Part shown: positions 49,098 to 59,298 of the stretch, piece after piece
How the letters are laid out: every line of letters begins with the position of its first letter
Position numbering within the stretch: position 1 is the stretch's first letter
Translations under genes and position numbers: made by a program
Source: DASZZZ01 sp036260375
GTDB taxonomy: Bacteria > Actinomycetota > CADDZG01 > WHSQ01
Direction: 5' to 3'
Length of the DNA stretch: 64,000 nt
Assembly: GCA_036260375.1 (NCBI GenBank)
Contig: DASZZZ010000065.1
Location: forward strand, 1-64,000
Notes under the pieces: generated by a model
Seen by the model: the letters and a program-made list of their open reading frames with translations, nothing else
Told to the model about the DNA's origin: nothing
Databases searched by the model: none

Positions 49098-49172
49098 ATG
49101 GACGCGCCCCACCCCGCGGCCTCGGGGCCGCACCACCACGCCGGCGGGCACGCCGCCCGTCCGGGGCGATAG
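49098..49172 (+). CDS. His-rich leader peptide (24 residues) before the esterase gene
   Basis: ATG 49098 is preceded by GGAAGGAG at good spacing and reads MDAPHPAASGPHHHAGGHAA before ending at TAG 49172, 9 bases ahead of the esterase GTG. Five of its 24 residues are His. Such an ORF could be a leader that couples translation or senses a nutrient, or simply an upstream start site. It is supported only by the ribosome-binding site. Confidence 0.4.
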   Translation: MDAPHPAASGPHHHAGGHAARPGR

Positions 49173-49181
49173 GAGAACGCC

Positions 49182-50141
49182 GTGTCCCTGCATCCCTACT
49201 TCCGCGCCCTGCGCGACGAGCACGAGCGCTCGGGCGCGCCGGCGTTGTACGAGATGAGCGTCGAGGACGCCCGCCGCGCCGACCGGCTCGACACGGCGCG
49301 CGCCGCGGGCACGCCCGAGCCCGTCGCGCGCGTCGACGACGTGCCGGTGGCGACGCCCGCCGGCGACGTCCCCCTGCGCGTCTACCGTCCCCGCGCCGAC
49401 GACGTACTGCCCGCGCTCGTCTACTTCCACGGCGGGGGTTGGGTCGTCGGCGGCCTCGAGACGGCCGACGCGGTCTGCCGCAGCCTCGCCAACCGAGCGG
49501 GGTGCGTCGTCGTCGCGGTCGGATACCGGAAAGCTCCCGAGAGCAAGTTCCCGGCCGCCGTGGACGACTGTCGCGCCGCCACCGAGCACGTGGCGCGCGA
49601 CGCGGCGCGTCTCGGCGTCGACGCCGAACGCATCGCGGTGGGTGGCGACAGCGCCGGTGGGAACCTCGCCGCGGCCGTGACGCTGCTGGCGCGCGACGAG
49701 GGCGGCCCGCGTCTCGCCGCGCAGCTCCTCGTCTATCCCGTGACCGATTACATGGCCGACACGCAGTCGATGCGCGACGGCGGCGATCCACACCTGTTCA
49801 ACCGGAAGTCGATGGAGTGGTACTGGGGCCACTATCTCGCCGACGCCGCCAACGCCACCGATCCGCTGGCGTCGCCCCTGCGCGCCGCCGACCTCGCCGG
49901 ACTGCCGCCGGCCCTCGTCGTCACCGCCGAGTTCGACCCGTTGCGCGACGAGGGCGAGGCGTACGCGCGACGGCTCGAGGACGCGGGCGTCGACGTCGAG
50001 CTCGTTCGTTACGAGGGGCTCGCGCACGGCTTCTTCACCATGGTGGGCGTCCTCGCCGAGGCGCGCGCCGCGCACGACAGGGCGGCGTCGTGGCTGCGCC
50101 GCAGGTTCGAAGCACGACGCGAGCCCGGAGGACCGGCATGA
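49182..50141 (+). CDS. Alpha/beta-hydrolase esterase (HSL family)
   Basis: A 319-residue esterase of the hormone-sensitive-lipase group. VYFHGGGWVVGG gives the oxyanion-hole motif HGGGW near residue 82, VGGDSAGGNLAAAV carries the nucleophile Ser near 155, EFDPLRDEG the catalytic Asp and GLAHGFF the His. Short-chain acyl ester hydrolysis is likely. GTG 49182 is accepted because the stop overlaps the next gene as ATGA and because the N-terminus fits the family's cap. It is co-transcribed with a BKACE enzyme. Confidence 0.92.
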   Translation: MSLHPYFRALRDEHERSGAPALYEMSVEDARRADRLDTARAAGTPEPVARVDDVPVATPAGDVPLRVYRPRADDVLPALVYFHGGGWVVGGLETADAVCRSLANRAGCVVVAVGYRKAPESKFPAAVDDCRAATEHVARDAARLGVDAERIAVGGDSAGGNLAAAVTLLARDEGGPRLAAQLLVYPVTDYMADTQSMRDGGDPHLFNRKSMEWYWGHYLADAANATDPLASPLRAADLAGLPPALVVTAEFDPLRDEGEAYARRLEDAGVDVELVRYEGLAHGFFTMVGVLAEARAAHDRAASWLRRRFEARREPGGPA

Positions 50142-50878
50142 CGACCGTGTTGCAGGCCGCGTTGAACGGAGCGCGCAGTCCGCGCGAGCACCCCGCGATC
50201 CCGCGCACGCCGGCCGAGCTCGCCGCCGCCGCGCGCGCGTCGGTCGACGCGGGGGCGCGCACGCTGCATCTCCACGCGTACGACGACGACGGGCGCGAGA
50301 CGCTCGACGCGAAGGCGTGTGCCGAGACGTTGCGCGCGGTCCGGGCGGCGTGCCCGGGCGTCCCCATATCGATGACGACCGTGGAGGGGATCGCGGCCGA
50401 CCCCGCGCACCGTCTCGAGCTGATCGCGCGCTGGACGGAGCTGCCGGACCTCGTCACGGCGAACATGGGCGAGACCGGGATCGGGGAGCTCTGCGAGCAT
50501 CTCCTCGGCCGCGGCGTGGGCATCGAGGCGGGCGTGCTGAGCGTCGGGGACGCGGAGGCGTTCGTGCGCTCCGGCCTCGCCGGCCGGTGCGAGCGCGTCC
50601 TCGTCGAGCCGCTCGACCTCGACCCGGACGACGCCGTGGAGCACGCGGCCGCGATCGAGGCCGTCGTGACGGCCGCGGGGATAGAACTGGAGCAGGTACA
50701 TCACGGCGACGGGCTCGCGAGCTGGGCGGTGTGCCGGCGCGGGCTGCGGCGCGGGCACGGCATTCGCACGGGCCTCGAGGACACGCTCGTGCTCTCCGAC
50801 GGGACGCGCGCCCGCGACAACGCGCATCTCGTCGCGCACGCGACGCGCTTGATCGCGGAGTCGTCGGCCGGCGCGTGA
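50138..50878 (+). CDS. BKACE-family beta-keto acid cleavage enzyme (DUF849)
   Basis: A 246-residue TIM-barrel enzyme of the BKACE family, which cleaves beta-keto acids with acetyl-CoA. ALNGARSPREHPAIPRT is the N-terminal signature, TLHLHAYDDDGRE holds the His-x-His zinc ligands, and VHHGDGLASW and GHGIRTGLEDTLVL are typical later motifs. The protein is somewhat shorter than the usual 270-300 residues. ATG 50138 overlaps the esterase stop by 4 bases. Together with the esterase this suggests degradation of an ester-containing or keto-acid substrate; the compound is unknown. Confidence 0.9.
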   Translation: MTTVLQAALNGARSPREHPAIPRTPAELAAAARASVDAGARTLHLHAYDDDGRETLDAKACAETLRAVRAACPGVPISMTTVEGIAADPAHRLELIARWTELPDLVTANMGETGIGELCEHLLGRGVGIEAGVLSVGDAEAFVRSGLAGRCERVLVEPLDLDPDDAVEHAAAIEAVVTAAGIELEQVHHGDGLASWAVCRRGLRRGHGIRTGLEDTLVLSDGTRARDNAHLVAHATRLIAESSAGA

Positions 50879-50931
50879 GCGCGCGCCGCGCGGCTCGTTC
50901 GTAGGGCGTGGCGCGCAGTACGATCGGGACA

Positions 50932-53900
50932 GTGGCGTCTCTGGCCCCCCTGCTGGACCTCCTCCCGGACGAGCGCGTGCGTGCGCTCGCGGACGCGCGC
51001 GCGCCGGTAACGGCCCCCGAGCCCGTTCGCCCGTTCCTTCTCGCCTCGCTCGTGCGCCACCTCGGCGCGCCAGTGCTGGCGGTCGCGGCGCGCGCCGAGG
51101 AGGCCGAGGCCCTCGCGCGCGACGTCCATGCGTTCCTCGGGCGCGACGGCGCCGACGTGTTCCCGGGCTGGGAGGTGCTCCCGGGCGAGCCGCTGTCGCC
51201 GTCGGTGGAGACGATGGGCCGGCGCATGCACGTCCTCGCGCGCCTCGCCCGTGGCGAGCGGTTCGTGATCGCGACGACCGCCCAGGGCGCGACGCAGCTC
51301 GTCGCGCCGCCGCCCGACGACCTCGACGTCGTCGTGCTCCGCGCCGGCGGCGAGCTCGACCTCGACGCGCTCGCCGAGCGGCTGGTCGAGATGGGCTACG
51401 AGCGCAACTACATCGTCGAGCGACGCGGCGAGTTCGCCGTCCGCGGCGGCATCGTCGACGTCTTCCCGCCCGCGCTCGAGCGGCCGGTGCGCGCCGAGCT
51501 GTGGGGCGACGAGGTCTCGTCGCTGCGCCTGTTCGCGCTCGCGTCCCAGCGCAGCCTCGACGCGATCGAGGAGGTCGAGATCGCGCCGTGCCGCGAGCTG
51601 CGCGCGACTGCGGACGTCCGCCGGCGCGCCGCCGAGCTCGCACGCGACGACGCCGATCCCGTCCTCGCGCAGCTCGCGGAGGGCGTGATCGAGCCGGGAG
51701 CCGAGCGGCTGCTGCCGCGCCTGACCGGCGGGCTCGTGCCGCTCGCGTCGCTGCTGCCGGACGGCGCGCCGGTCGTGGTGCTCGAGCCGAAGCGCGTGCG
51801 CGACCGCGCCGACGAGGTCGCGGAGCAGGTGCGCGAGTGGGTCGCGGCGTCGGGGGCCGCGTCGGAGCACTACGCGTCGCTCGACGACGCGCTCGGCCCG
51901 GCGTCGTCGCTCGTGCTGATGTCGAGCTTCCACGACGCATCGTCCGAGGCGGTCGCGGCCGAGACGTGGACGAACACGGCCGGCAAGCCCGAGGAGCTCG
52001 CGACGCGTCTCGGCGCGCTCGTGCGCGGCGGCTACCGCGCGGTCGTCGCCGCGTCGCTGCCCGAGACGGCCGAGCGCCTGAGCCGCAATCTCGGACAGCT
52101 CGGCGTGCGCGCGCCGGTCGCCGAGCGCGCGCCGTCGCCGCGCGACGCCGCCGGCGCGTCGGTCGTGGTCGCGGAGCTCGGACGCGGCTTCGTGCTGCCG
52201 TGGGCGCGGCTCGCGCTCGTCGCCGAGTCGGACATCACCGGGCGCCGCTCGGGCGCGTCGCGGCGTCGCATCGCGGCACGCCGGCGCGAGACGAGCGGGC
52301 CGCTCGACCTGTCGGTGGGCGACCTCGTCGTCCACGAGGTGCACGGCATCGGCACGTACCAGGGCATGGTCGAGCGCGAGCTGCTCGGCGTCCATCGCGA
52401 GTACCTCGTCGTCGAGTACGCGAAGGGCGACCGTCTCTACGTGCCGTCGGAGGCCGTCGACCTCGTGTCGAAGTTCGTCGGCGGCGAGGCCCCCAAGATC
52501 TCGCGGCTCGGCTCCGGGGAGTGGGCGCGCACCAAGGCGCGCGTGCGCCGGCGCGTGCGCCAGATCGCGTCCGAGCTCGTCGAGCTGTACTCCAAGCGCC
52601 TGCGCTCGCCGGGCCATGCGTTCGGGCCCGACACGCCGTGGCAACGCGAGCTCGAGGACTCGTTCCCGTACGAGGAGACGCCCGACCAGATGCGCGCGGT
52701 CGACGAGGTCAAGGACGACATGGAGCGGCCCGTGCCGATGGACCGGCTCGTGTGCGGCGACGTCGGCTACGGCAAGACGGAGATCGCCGTGCGCGCCGCG
52801 TTCAAGGCCGTGTCCCAGAACAAGCAGGTCGCGGTGCTCGTCCCCACGACTCTGCTGGCGCAACAGCACCACGCGACCTTCGTCGAGCGCTTCCGCCACT
52901 TCCCCGTGCGCGTCGAGATGCTGTCGCGTTTCCTGTCGCCGGGCGAGGCGCGCAAGGTCGTCGCGGACCTCGCTGCCGGCAAGGTCGACGTCGTCGTCGG
53001 AACGCACCGGCTGCTCCAGTCGGACGTGTCGTTCGCCGACCTCGGGCTCGTCGTCGTCGACGAGGAGCAGCGCTTCGGGGTCGAGCACAAGGAGAAGCTC
53101 AAGTCGCTTCGCACCAGTGTCGACGTGCTCACGCTCACGGCGACGCCGATCCCGCGCACGCTCGAGATGGCGATGTCGGGGATCCGCGACATGTCGATCG
53201 TCGACACGCCGCCCGAGAACCGGCATCCCGTCATGACCTACGTCGGCGAGTTCGACGACACCACGGTCGCGTCGGCGATCCGGCGAGAGCTGCTGCGCGA
53301 CGGGCAGGTGTTCTACGTCCACAACCGCGTCGACACGATCCAGCACGCCGCGCGCCACGTGCAGGAGCTCGTGCCCGACGCGCGCGTCGGCGTCGCGCAC
53401 GGCCAGATGGACGAGCGCGCGCTGGAGCAGGCGATGCTCGACTTCGGCGACGCCAAGACCAACGTGCTCGTGTGTACGACGATCATCGAGTCGGGCCTCG
53501 ACATCCCGACCGTCAACACGCTGATCGTCGACCGTGCCGACCTGCTCGGGCTGTCGCAGATGTACCAGCTGCGTGGACGCGTGGGCCGGGCGCACGAGCG
53601 CGCCTACGCGTACCTGTTCTTCCCGCCCGACCGCTCGATGACCGAGGCCGCGCACGAGCGCCTCAAGACGATCGCGGAGCACACGGGCCTCGGGTCGGGC
53701 GTGCGCGTCGCGATGCGCGACCTCGAGATCCGGGGGGCCGGGAACCTGCTCGGCGCCGAGCAGTCGGGCCACATCGCCGAGGTCGGTTTCGAGCTCTACG
53801 TCAAGCTGATGGCGAGCGCGTTCGACGAGGCCAAGGGCGTGCCGTGGCAGGAGGACGTCGAGGTCCGTATCGACCTGCCGCTCGACGCGTACATCCCGAA

Positions 53901-54294
53901 GGGCTACGTCGCCGACGAGAACCTGCGCCTCGAGGCGTACCGGCGCATCGCCGGCGCGCGCTCGTCCGACGAGCTCGCCGAGGTGCGGGCCGAGCTGGAG
54001 GATCGCTACGGCGCGCCGGTGCCGGCCCCCGTCGACGCGCTGTTCGAGGTCGCGTCGCTGCGCAGCCTCATGGTGTCGGCCGGCATCGCCGAGGCCGCGA
54101 CCGTGGCGCGCAACCTGCGCGTCCGTCCGATCGAGCTGGAGGACTCGCGCGTCGTCCGGCTGAAGCGGCTGCTGCCCGACGCGGAGTGGCGTCCGAGCAC
54201 GCGCACGCTGTTGATCCCGCAGCGCGCCGTGCCGTCGGCGGGCGTGGTCGCGTGGCTGTCGGACCTGCTGCGCCAGCTGCTGCCCGCGGCGTGA
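50932..54294 (+). CDS. mfd: Transcription-repair coupling factor
   Basis: A 1120-residue SF2 translocase that removes RNA polymerase stalled at DNA lesions and recruits UvrA. The UvrB-like N-terminus reads FPGWEVLPGEPLSPSVETMG; the RNA-polymerase-interaction region begins LVVHEVHGIGTYQGM; Walker A is GDVGYGKTEIA near 608; DEEQRFG near 709 is motif II; and the TRG and C-terminal D7 domains follow. I place the start at GTG 50932 because TACGAT (50919-50924) ends 7 bases before it, as for other leaderless genes here; the frame is open upstream to GTG 50908. Confidence 0.95.
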   Translation: MASLAPLLDLLPDERVRALADARAPVTAPEPVRPFLLASLVRHLGAPVLAVAARAEEAEALARDVHAFLGRDGADVFPGWEVLPGEPLSPSVETMGRRMHVLARLARGERFVIATTAQGATQLVAPPPDDLDVVVLRAGGELDLDALAERLVEMGYERNYIVERRGEFAVRGGIVDVFPPALERPVRAELWGDEVSSLRLFALASQRSLDAIEEVEIAPCRELRATADVRRRAAELARDDADPVLAQLAEGVIEPGAERLLPRLTGGLVPLASLLPDGAPVVVLEPKRVRDRADEVAEQVREWVAASGAASEHYASLDDALGPASSLVLMSSFHDASSEAVAAETWTNTAGKPEELATRLGALVRGGYRAVVAASLPETAERLSRNLGQLGVRAPVAERAPSPRDAAGASVVVAELGRGFVLPWARLALVAESDITGRRSGASRRRIAARRRETSGPLDLSVGDLVVHEVHGIGTYQGMVERELLGVHREYLVVEYAKGDRLYVPSEAVDLVSKFVGGEAPKISRLGSGEWARTKARVRRRVRQIASELVELYSKRLRSPGHAFGPDTPWQRELEDSFPYEETPDQMRAVDEVKDDMERPVPMDRLVCGDVGYGKTEIAVRAAFKAVSQNKQVAVLVPTTLLAQQHHATFVERFRHFPVRVEMLSRFLSPGEARKVVADLAAGKVDVVVGTHRLLQSDVSFADLGLVVVDEEQRFGVEHKEKLKSLRTSVDVLTLTATPIPRTLEMAMSGIRDMSIVDTPPENRHPVMTYVGEFDDTTVASAIRRELLRDGQVFYVHNRVDTIQHAARHVQELVPDARVGVAHGQMDERALEQAMLDFGDAKTNVLVCTTIIESGLDIPTVNTLIVDRADLLGLSQMYQLRGRVGRAHERAYAYLFFPPDRSMTEAAHERLKTIAEHTGLGSGVRVAMRDLEIRGAGNLLGAEQSGHIAEVGFELYVKLMASAFDEAKGVPWQEDVEVRIDLPLDAYIPKGYVADENLRLEAYRRIAGARSSDELAEVRAELEDRYGAPVPAPVDALFEVASLRSLMVSAGIAEAATVARNLRVRPIELEDSRVVRLKRLLPDAEWRPSTRTLLIPQRAVPSAGVVAWLSDLLRQLLPAA

Positions 54295-54447
54295 CGCCGG
54301 CGCCGATGCCGACGGAGCTTCCCGCGTACACGCGGAGGACGCGCGGCCGCGTCGTTCCCGTCCCCGCCCGCGTCGCCGACGACCTGCCCGCGGCAGCGAA
54401 CGGTCGAGCGGTTCGGGCGCCACGCGCGAACGAATAGGCTGGCCGCC

Positions 54448-55521
54448 ATGCGCAGGATCGTCCGGAGCGCGCTGGCGGGAGCGCTCGTGGCGCTCGTGGG
54501 GGCCGCTTGCGGCGAGCTCACCGAGCCCGCCGCGGCCACCGTCGGCGACGACAAGATCACCATCGAGGAGGTCGACCGCGTCGTCGACCGCCACCGCACG
54601 AGCCCCGCGTTCGAGCAGGCCGCGCAGCAGGGAGACCCCGACGAGGTCGCGCGCCAGTTCGAGCAGAGCTACCTGACGCGCCTCATCCGCCGCGCCGTGC
54701 TCGTGCCGGAGGCGGCCGAGCTCGGCATCGAGGTCACCGACGAGGACGTCGACCAGCGGCTCGAGCAGATCGAGGCGGACCTCGAGGCCCAGGGCAACGA
54801 GCTCGGCGACGTCATCGAGCAGCAGGGCCTGACGCTCGAGCTCGTGCGCCAGTTCGTGCGCGACGACGAGCTCGAGCAGCGGCTGCGCGCCGAGGTGACC
54901 AAGGGGTCTCTGCCGACCGACGAGGAGCTGGAGGCGGAGTACGAGCGCCGGCGCGGCGAGTTCACCGAGACCGAGGTGCAGCACATCCTCGTGGAGGACG
55001 GACGCCTGGCGCGCGACCTCGTCATCCAGCTGCGCAACGCCCAGGACCGCTTCGGCGCCGACTCCAATAAGGTCGACGACCTCTTCGCCAAGCTCGCCGA
55101 GAAGCACTCGACCGACCCCGGCAGCGCGCGGCGCGGCGGCAACCTCGGGACGTTCCGGGCCGGCCAGTTCGTGCCCGAGTTCGAGCGGGCCGCCGACGCG
55201 CTCTCGCCGGGGGAGATATCCGACCCGGTGCGGTCGGAGTTCGGGTGGCACGTCATCCGTGTCCTCGGCCGAAAGACCGACACGTTCGAGTCCGTGCGGG
55301 AGCAGCTGTCCCAGGACCTCGCCGGCGCCCGCGCCGAGAGCGAGTGGTCGAGCTGGCTCGAGGACGTCTTCGGCGCCGCCGAGATCGAGGTCAACCCCCG
55401 CTTCGGAGAGTTCGACCCGGCCAGCGGCCAGGTCGTCGATGCCGGCGCCGGCTCACTGCCGGGCGCCGCGACGCCCGCGGCACCGCCGTCGCCGTCGCCC
55501 GGCGGCGACGGCCAGAGCTAG
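54448..55521 (+). CDS. SurA/PrsA-type peptidyl-prolyl isomerase lipoprotein
   Basis: A 357-residue exported foldase. Residues 1-21 are a lipoprotein signal peptide with lipobox-like GAAC. A SurA N-terminal-type helical domain follows, then a parvulin domain at about 165-275 (EVQHILVEDGRLARDLVIQL, STDPGSARRGGNLG, FEFERAADALSPGEI-like and EFGWHVIRVLG). The C-terminal ~60 residues are Pro/Gly/Ser-rich. ATG 54448 lies 7 bases after TAGGCT (54435-54440), a leaderless arrangement. It neighbours mfd and mazG, an order seen in related GC-rich Gram-positives. Confidence 0.92.
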   Translation: MRRIVRSALAGALVALVGAACGELTEPAAATVGDDKITIEEVDRVVDRHRTSPAFEQAAQQGDPDEVARQFEQSYLTRLIRRAVLVPEAAELGIEVTDEDVDQRLEQIEADLEAQGNELGDVIEQQGLTLELVRQFVRDDELEQRLRAEVTKGSLPTDEELEAEYERRRGEFTETEVQHILVEDGRLARDLVIQLRNAQDRFGADSNKVDDLFAKLAEKHSTDPGSARRGGNLGTFRAGQFVPEFERAADALSPGEISDPVRSEFGWHVIRVLGRKTDTFESVREQLSQDLAGARAESEWSSWLEDVFGAAEIEVNPRFGEFDPASGQVVDAGAGSLPGAATPAAPPSPSPGGDGQS

Positions 55522-55527
55522 GGCGCG

Positions 55528-56484
55528 ATGCCGCTGCTCGTCGTGCCGCTCGCCGCGTCGGAGGCGGGGTGGTTGACGCTCGACGAGTGGGACGCGCTGC
55601 GAGCGTGCGAGCGCGTCGTGTTCGAGCGCGCCGATCATCCGCTCGCGGCGCGCCTCGCGCGCGCCGGCGTCGCGGTCGCGGCGCTCGACGGCGAGCCGGA
55701 CGCGGGCGCGGCCGGCGGCGCGCTCGTCGCCGACCCCGACTCGGAGCTCGTCGTCCGCCTCGCGCGCGCCGGGGCGTCCGTGACGGCCGGCGCCGCCCGG
55801 CCCCCCGACGCGCTCACCGCGGCGCACGGCGCGGTGGTGGCGCGCCGCGCGGCGTCGTCGCTCGCGACCGCGGCGCTGGTGATGGCGCGCCTGCGGAGCC
55901 CGGACGGGTGTCCGTGGGACCGCGAGCAGACGCACGAGTCGCTCCAGGTGCACCTGCTCGAGGAGGCGCACGAGGTGATCGACGCGATCGAGCACGGGGC
56001 GGTGGAGGCCGAGCTCCGGGAGGAGCTCGGCGACCTCCTGATGCAGGTCGCGTTCCACGCGCAGCTCGCCGCCGACGACGGCCGCTTCGACGTCGCCGAC
56101 GTCGCCGACGCCATCGTCGCCAAGCTCGTGCACCGGCACCCGCACGTCTTCGCCGACGTCGAGGTCTCCGACGCGGCCGAGGTCGTGACGAACTGGGAGG
56201 CGCTCAAGCGGGCCGAGAAGGAGCGCACGGGCCCGTTCGACGACATCCCGCGCTCGCTGCCGGCGCTCCTGTGGACCTACAAGGCCCAGAAGCGCGCCGC
56301 GGCGCTCGGGTTCCGCGCCGACGCCGACGACGCCGCCCGCCGCGCCCGCGCCGCCGTCGACGCCGGCGACGTCGGCGACGCGCTGTTCTGGGTCGTCGCC
56401 GTGGCCCGTGCCCGGGGGCTCGATCCCGAGGGCGCCCTGCGCCGCGCCGCCACGAGGTGGCGCGGCGGGATCGCCGCCGAGTGA
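55528..56484 (+). CDS. mazG: MazG nucleotide pyrophosphohydrolase with degenerate N-terminal domain
   Basis: A 318-residue house-cleaning pyrophosphatase for non-canonical NTPs. Residues ~108-318 are two MazG repeats: LRSPDGCPWDREQTHESLQ, then LLEEAHEVIDAIEHG and ELGDLLMQVAFHAQ, which carry the EExxE-12-ExxD-type metal ligands. The first ~95 residues (LRACERVVFERADHPLAARL) look like a shrunken tetrapyrrole-methylase domain like that fused to MazG in Bacillus YabN, without the usual SAM-binding motifs. The start is ATG 55528, 6 bases after the surA-type stop. eno follows after about 100 bases. Confidence 0.92.
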   Translation: MPLLVVPLAASEAGWLTLDEWDALRACERVVFERADHPLAARLARAGVAVAALDGEPDAGAAGGALVADPDSELVVRLARAGASVTAGAARPPDALTAAHGAVVARRAASSLATAALVMARLRSPDGCPWDREQTHESLQVHLLEEAHEVIDAIEHGAVEAELREELGDLLMQVAFHAQLAADDGRFDVADVADAIVAKLVHRHPHVFADVEVSDAAEVVTNWEALKRAEKERTGPFDDIPRSLPALLWTYKAQKRAAALGFRADADDAARRARAAVDAGDVGDALFWVVAVARARGLDPEGALRRAATRWRGGIAAE

Positions 56485-56586
56485 CGAGCCCACCCCGAAA
56501 CCCTCACGTCGAAATAGACGCTTTGCCGCCGTCAGACCTCCGCGCCTGCTACCCTGCCGTGTTACGGATGTTGAAGGAGTAAACGA

Positions 56587-57857
<1,271 letters not shown>

Positions 57858-57861
<4 letters not shown>

Positions 57862-58490
57862 CCCGGGCGTCCGACAGCGAGCGCGAGGCAACCGTCGGCC
57901 GCCTGCAGACGGCGGGCGCCGAAGGACGCCTGACCGTGGAGGAGCTGGCCGAGCGCATCGACGCGGCCTACGAGGCGCGCACGCGCGAGGACCTCGAGGC
58001 GCTCCTCGCGGACCTCCCCGTGCCGGCGGCCGGCGGCGCGCCCGTGACCGCGCCGGGCACGGCGCCGCCCGCGGGCAAGGCGTCGTCGGTCGTCCTCGGC
58101 ATCCTCGGCGGCGGGACGCGCCGCGGGCGCTGGCGCGTGCCGCGCCGGATGACCGTCGTGAACATCATGGGCGGCGCGGACCTCGACCTCCGCGAGGCGC
58201 TGCTCGAGTCCACGGAGGCCGAGATCACCGTGTGGTCGCTGATGGGCGGCTCGGACATCGTCGTGCCCGAGGGCGTGCACGTGGAGCTCAACGGCTTCGC
58301 GCTCATGGGCGGCAACGACCTCAAGGTCGAGGGGGACGCCCCTCCGCCCGGCGCGCCGGTCGTGCGCGTCACGGCGTGGTCGCTCATGGGCGGCACCGAC
58401 GTCAAGACGAAGGCCGGCCGGGGCGGCCGGTGGGCGCTGCACAAGCCGCCGAAGCCGCCGAAGCCGCCGACCGACCTGCCGCCGCGCTGA
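57858..58490 (+). CDS. DUF1707 plus LiaF-C-like domain protein
   Basis: A 210-residue soluble protein. Residues 1-55 are DUF1707 (ASDSEREATVGRLQTAGAEG, then RLTVEELAERIDAAYEART), a common actinobacterial domain. After a Pro/Ala linker, residues ~95-190 form repeated beta units, with WSLMGGSDIVVPEGV, FALMGGNDLKVEG and WSLMGGTDVKTKAGR, as in the C-terminal domain of LiaF-type stress proteins. No membrane segment is seen. ATG 57858 overlaps the eno stop as ATGA. A role in envelope-stress sensing is inferred by family only. Confidence 0.88.
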
Positions 58491-58542
58491 GAACCGCGCG
58501 CCGCCGGCAGGAACGCGCGCACGGGGCGCGAACGCGGACCGG

Positions 58543-58920
58543 ATGCCTCCCGCCCCCGGCGCCCGCGCGTCCCGCCGCGCTCCCAAGCCGCGGCGTGCCG
58601 CGCGCGGCCGCCCGCGCCTGCTCGCCGGCGGCGCGGCGGCGATCCGCTGGGACCGCGTGTCGCGCGTCGCGCTGCTCGCCGTCCTCCTCGGCCTGGTGCT
58701 GCTCTACGCGGGCCCGGCGCGCTCGTACTGGGACACGATGCAGCAGGCCAAGCAGCGCCGCGCCGAGGTGGCCGAGCTCAAGCGCGAGAACGAGCGTCTG
58801 CGCGAGCGTCGGCGCGCGCTGCGCTCGGCCGGGGCGCTCGAGCGCGAGGCGCGGCGGCTCGGCATGACGAGGCCCGGCGAGCGGCCATACGTCGTCGAGA
58901 ACCTCCCGAAGGGCCCCTGA
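58543..58920 (+). CDS. ftsB: FtsB/DivIC-like septum formation initiator
   Basis: A 125-residue bitopic membrane protein. A basic cytoplasmic N-terminus is followed by one helix at ~46-62 (ALLAVLLGLVLLYAGPA) and a coiled coil (QAKQRRAEVAELKRENERLR), then RRLGMTRPGERPYVVENLP, the DivIC/FtsB extracytoplasmic end. With FtsL and FtsQ this family links the divisome to septal peptidoglycan synthesis. No ribosome-binding site is obvious at ATG 58543. Position next to eno is a known synteny in Gram-positives. Confidence 0.9.
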   Translation: MPPAPGARASRRAPKPRRAARGRPRLLAGGAAAIRWDRVSRVALLAVLLGLVLLYAGPARSYWDTMQQAKQRRAEVAELKRENERLRERRRALRSAGALEREARRLGMTRPGERPYVVENLPKGP

Positions 58921-58966
58921 CCGGCGCCGCGGAGGCCGGTCGCGGACGCGCGAGTACCCTGGCCGC

Positions 58967-59290
58967 GTGGCCTTCGACACGGCGATCCACCAGTGGCGGG
59001 AGGGCGAGCGGCGCCTCGACGCCGCGCCTGCCCAGCAGCGCCCCGCGCTCGACCGAGTGACCGAGGCGATCGTCCGCGAGCTGCGCCGGCGCCTCGGCGG
59101 CCCGTTCACCAGCGACGAGCTCGCCGACCTCTACGAGCGCGGCACGGACTGGACGCTCGGCGTCGCGGTGTCCGTCGCCCCGGGCGCCCCGTTCGCGTGG
59201 GACCCGCGCACCGTGGCCGACGCGGCGTTCGCACGATACCTGCGCGAGGCGCAGGACTTCGCCGGCGGCCGTCGCATCGACGTCGGGTAG
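58967..59290 (+). CDS. Hypothetical protein (107 residues)
   Basis: A soluble alpha/beta protein of no recognised family: IHQWREGERRLDAAP and RPALDRVTEAIVRELRRRLGG are helices, and FTSDELADLYERGTDWTLGVAV follows. Trp-containing ends (DWTLG, FAWDPRT) may form a small barrel. GTG 58967 lies 6 bases after TACCCT (58955-58960) with no ribosome-binding site, so it is probably leaderless. It is 8 bases upstream of the CNNM/CorC gene, and both are probably on one transcript. Confidence 0.8.
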   Translation: MAFDTAIHQWREGERRLDAAPAQQRPALDRVTEAIVRELRRRLGGPFTSDELADLYERGTDWTLGVAVSVAPGAPFAWDPRTVADAAFARYLREAQDFAGGRRIDVG

Positions 59291-59298
59291 CCGCGGGC

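Noticed and set aside
54291..54437. 48-residue frame overlapping the mfd stop as GTGA
   Set aside because: Low-complexity basic sequence without family features; overlap alone is common by chance here.
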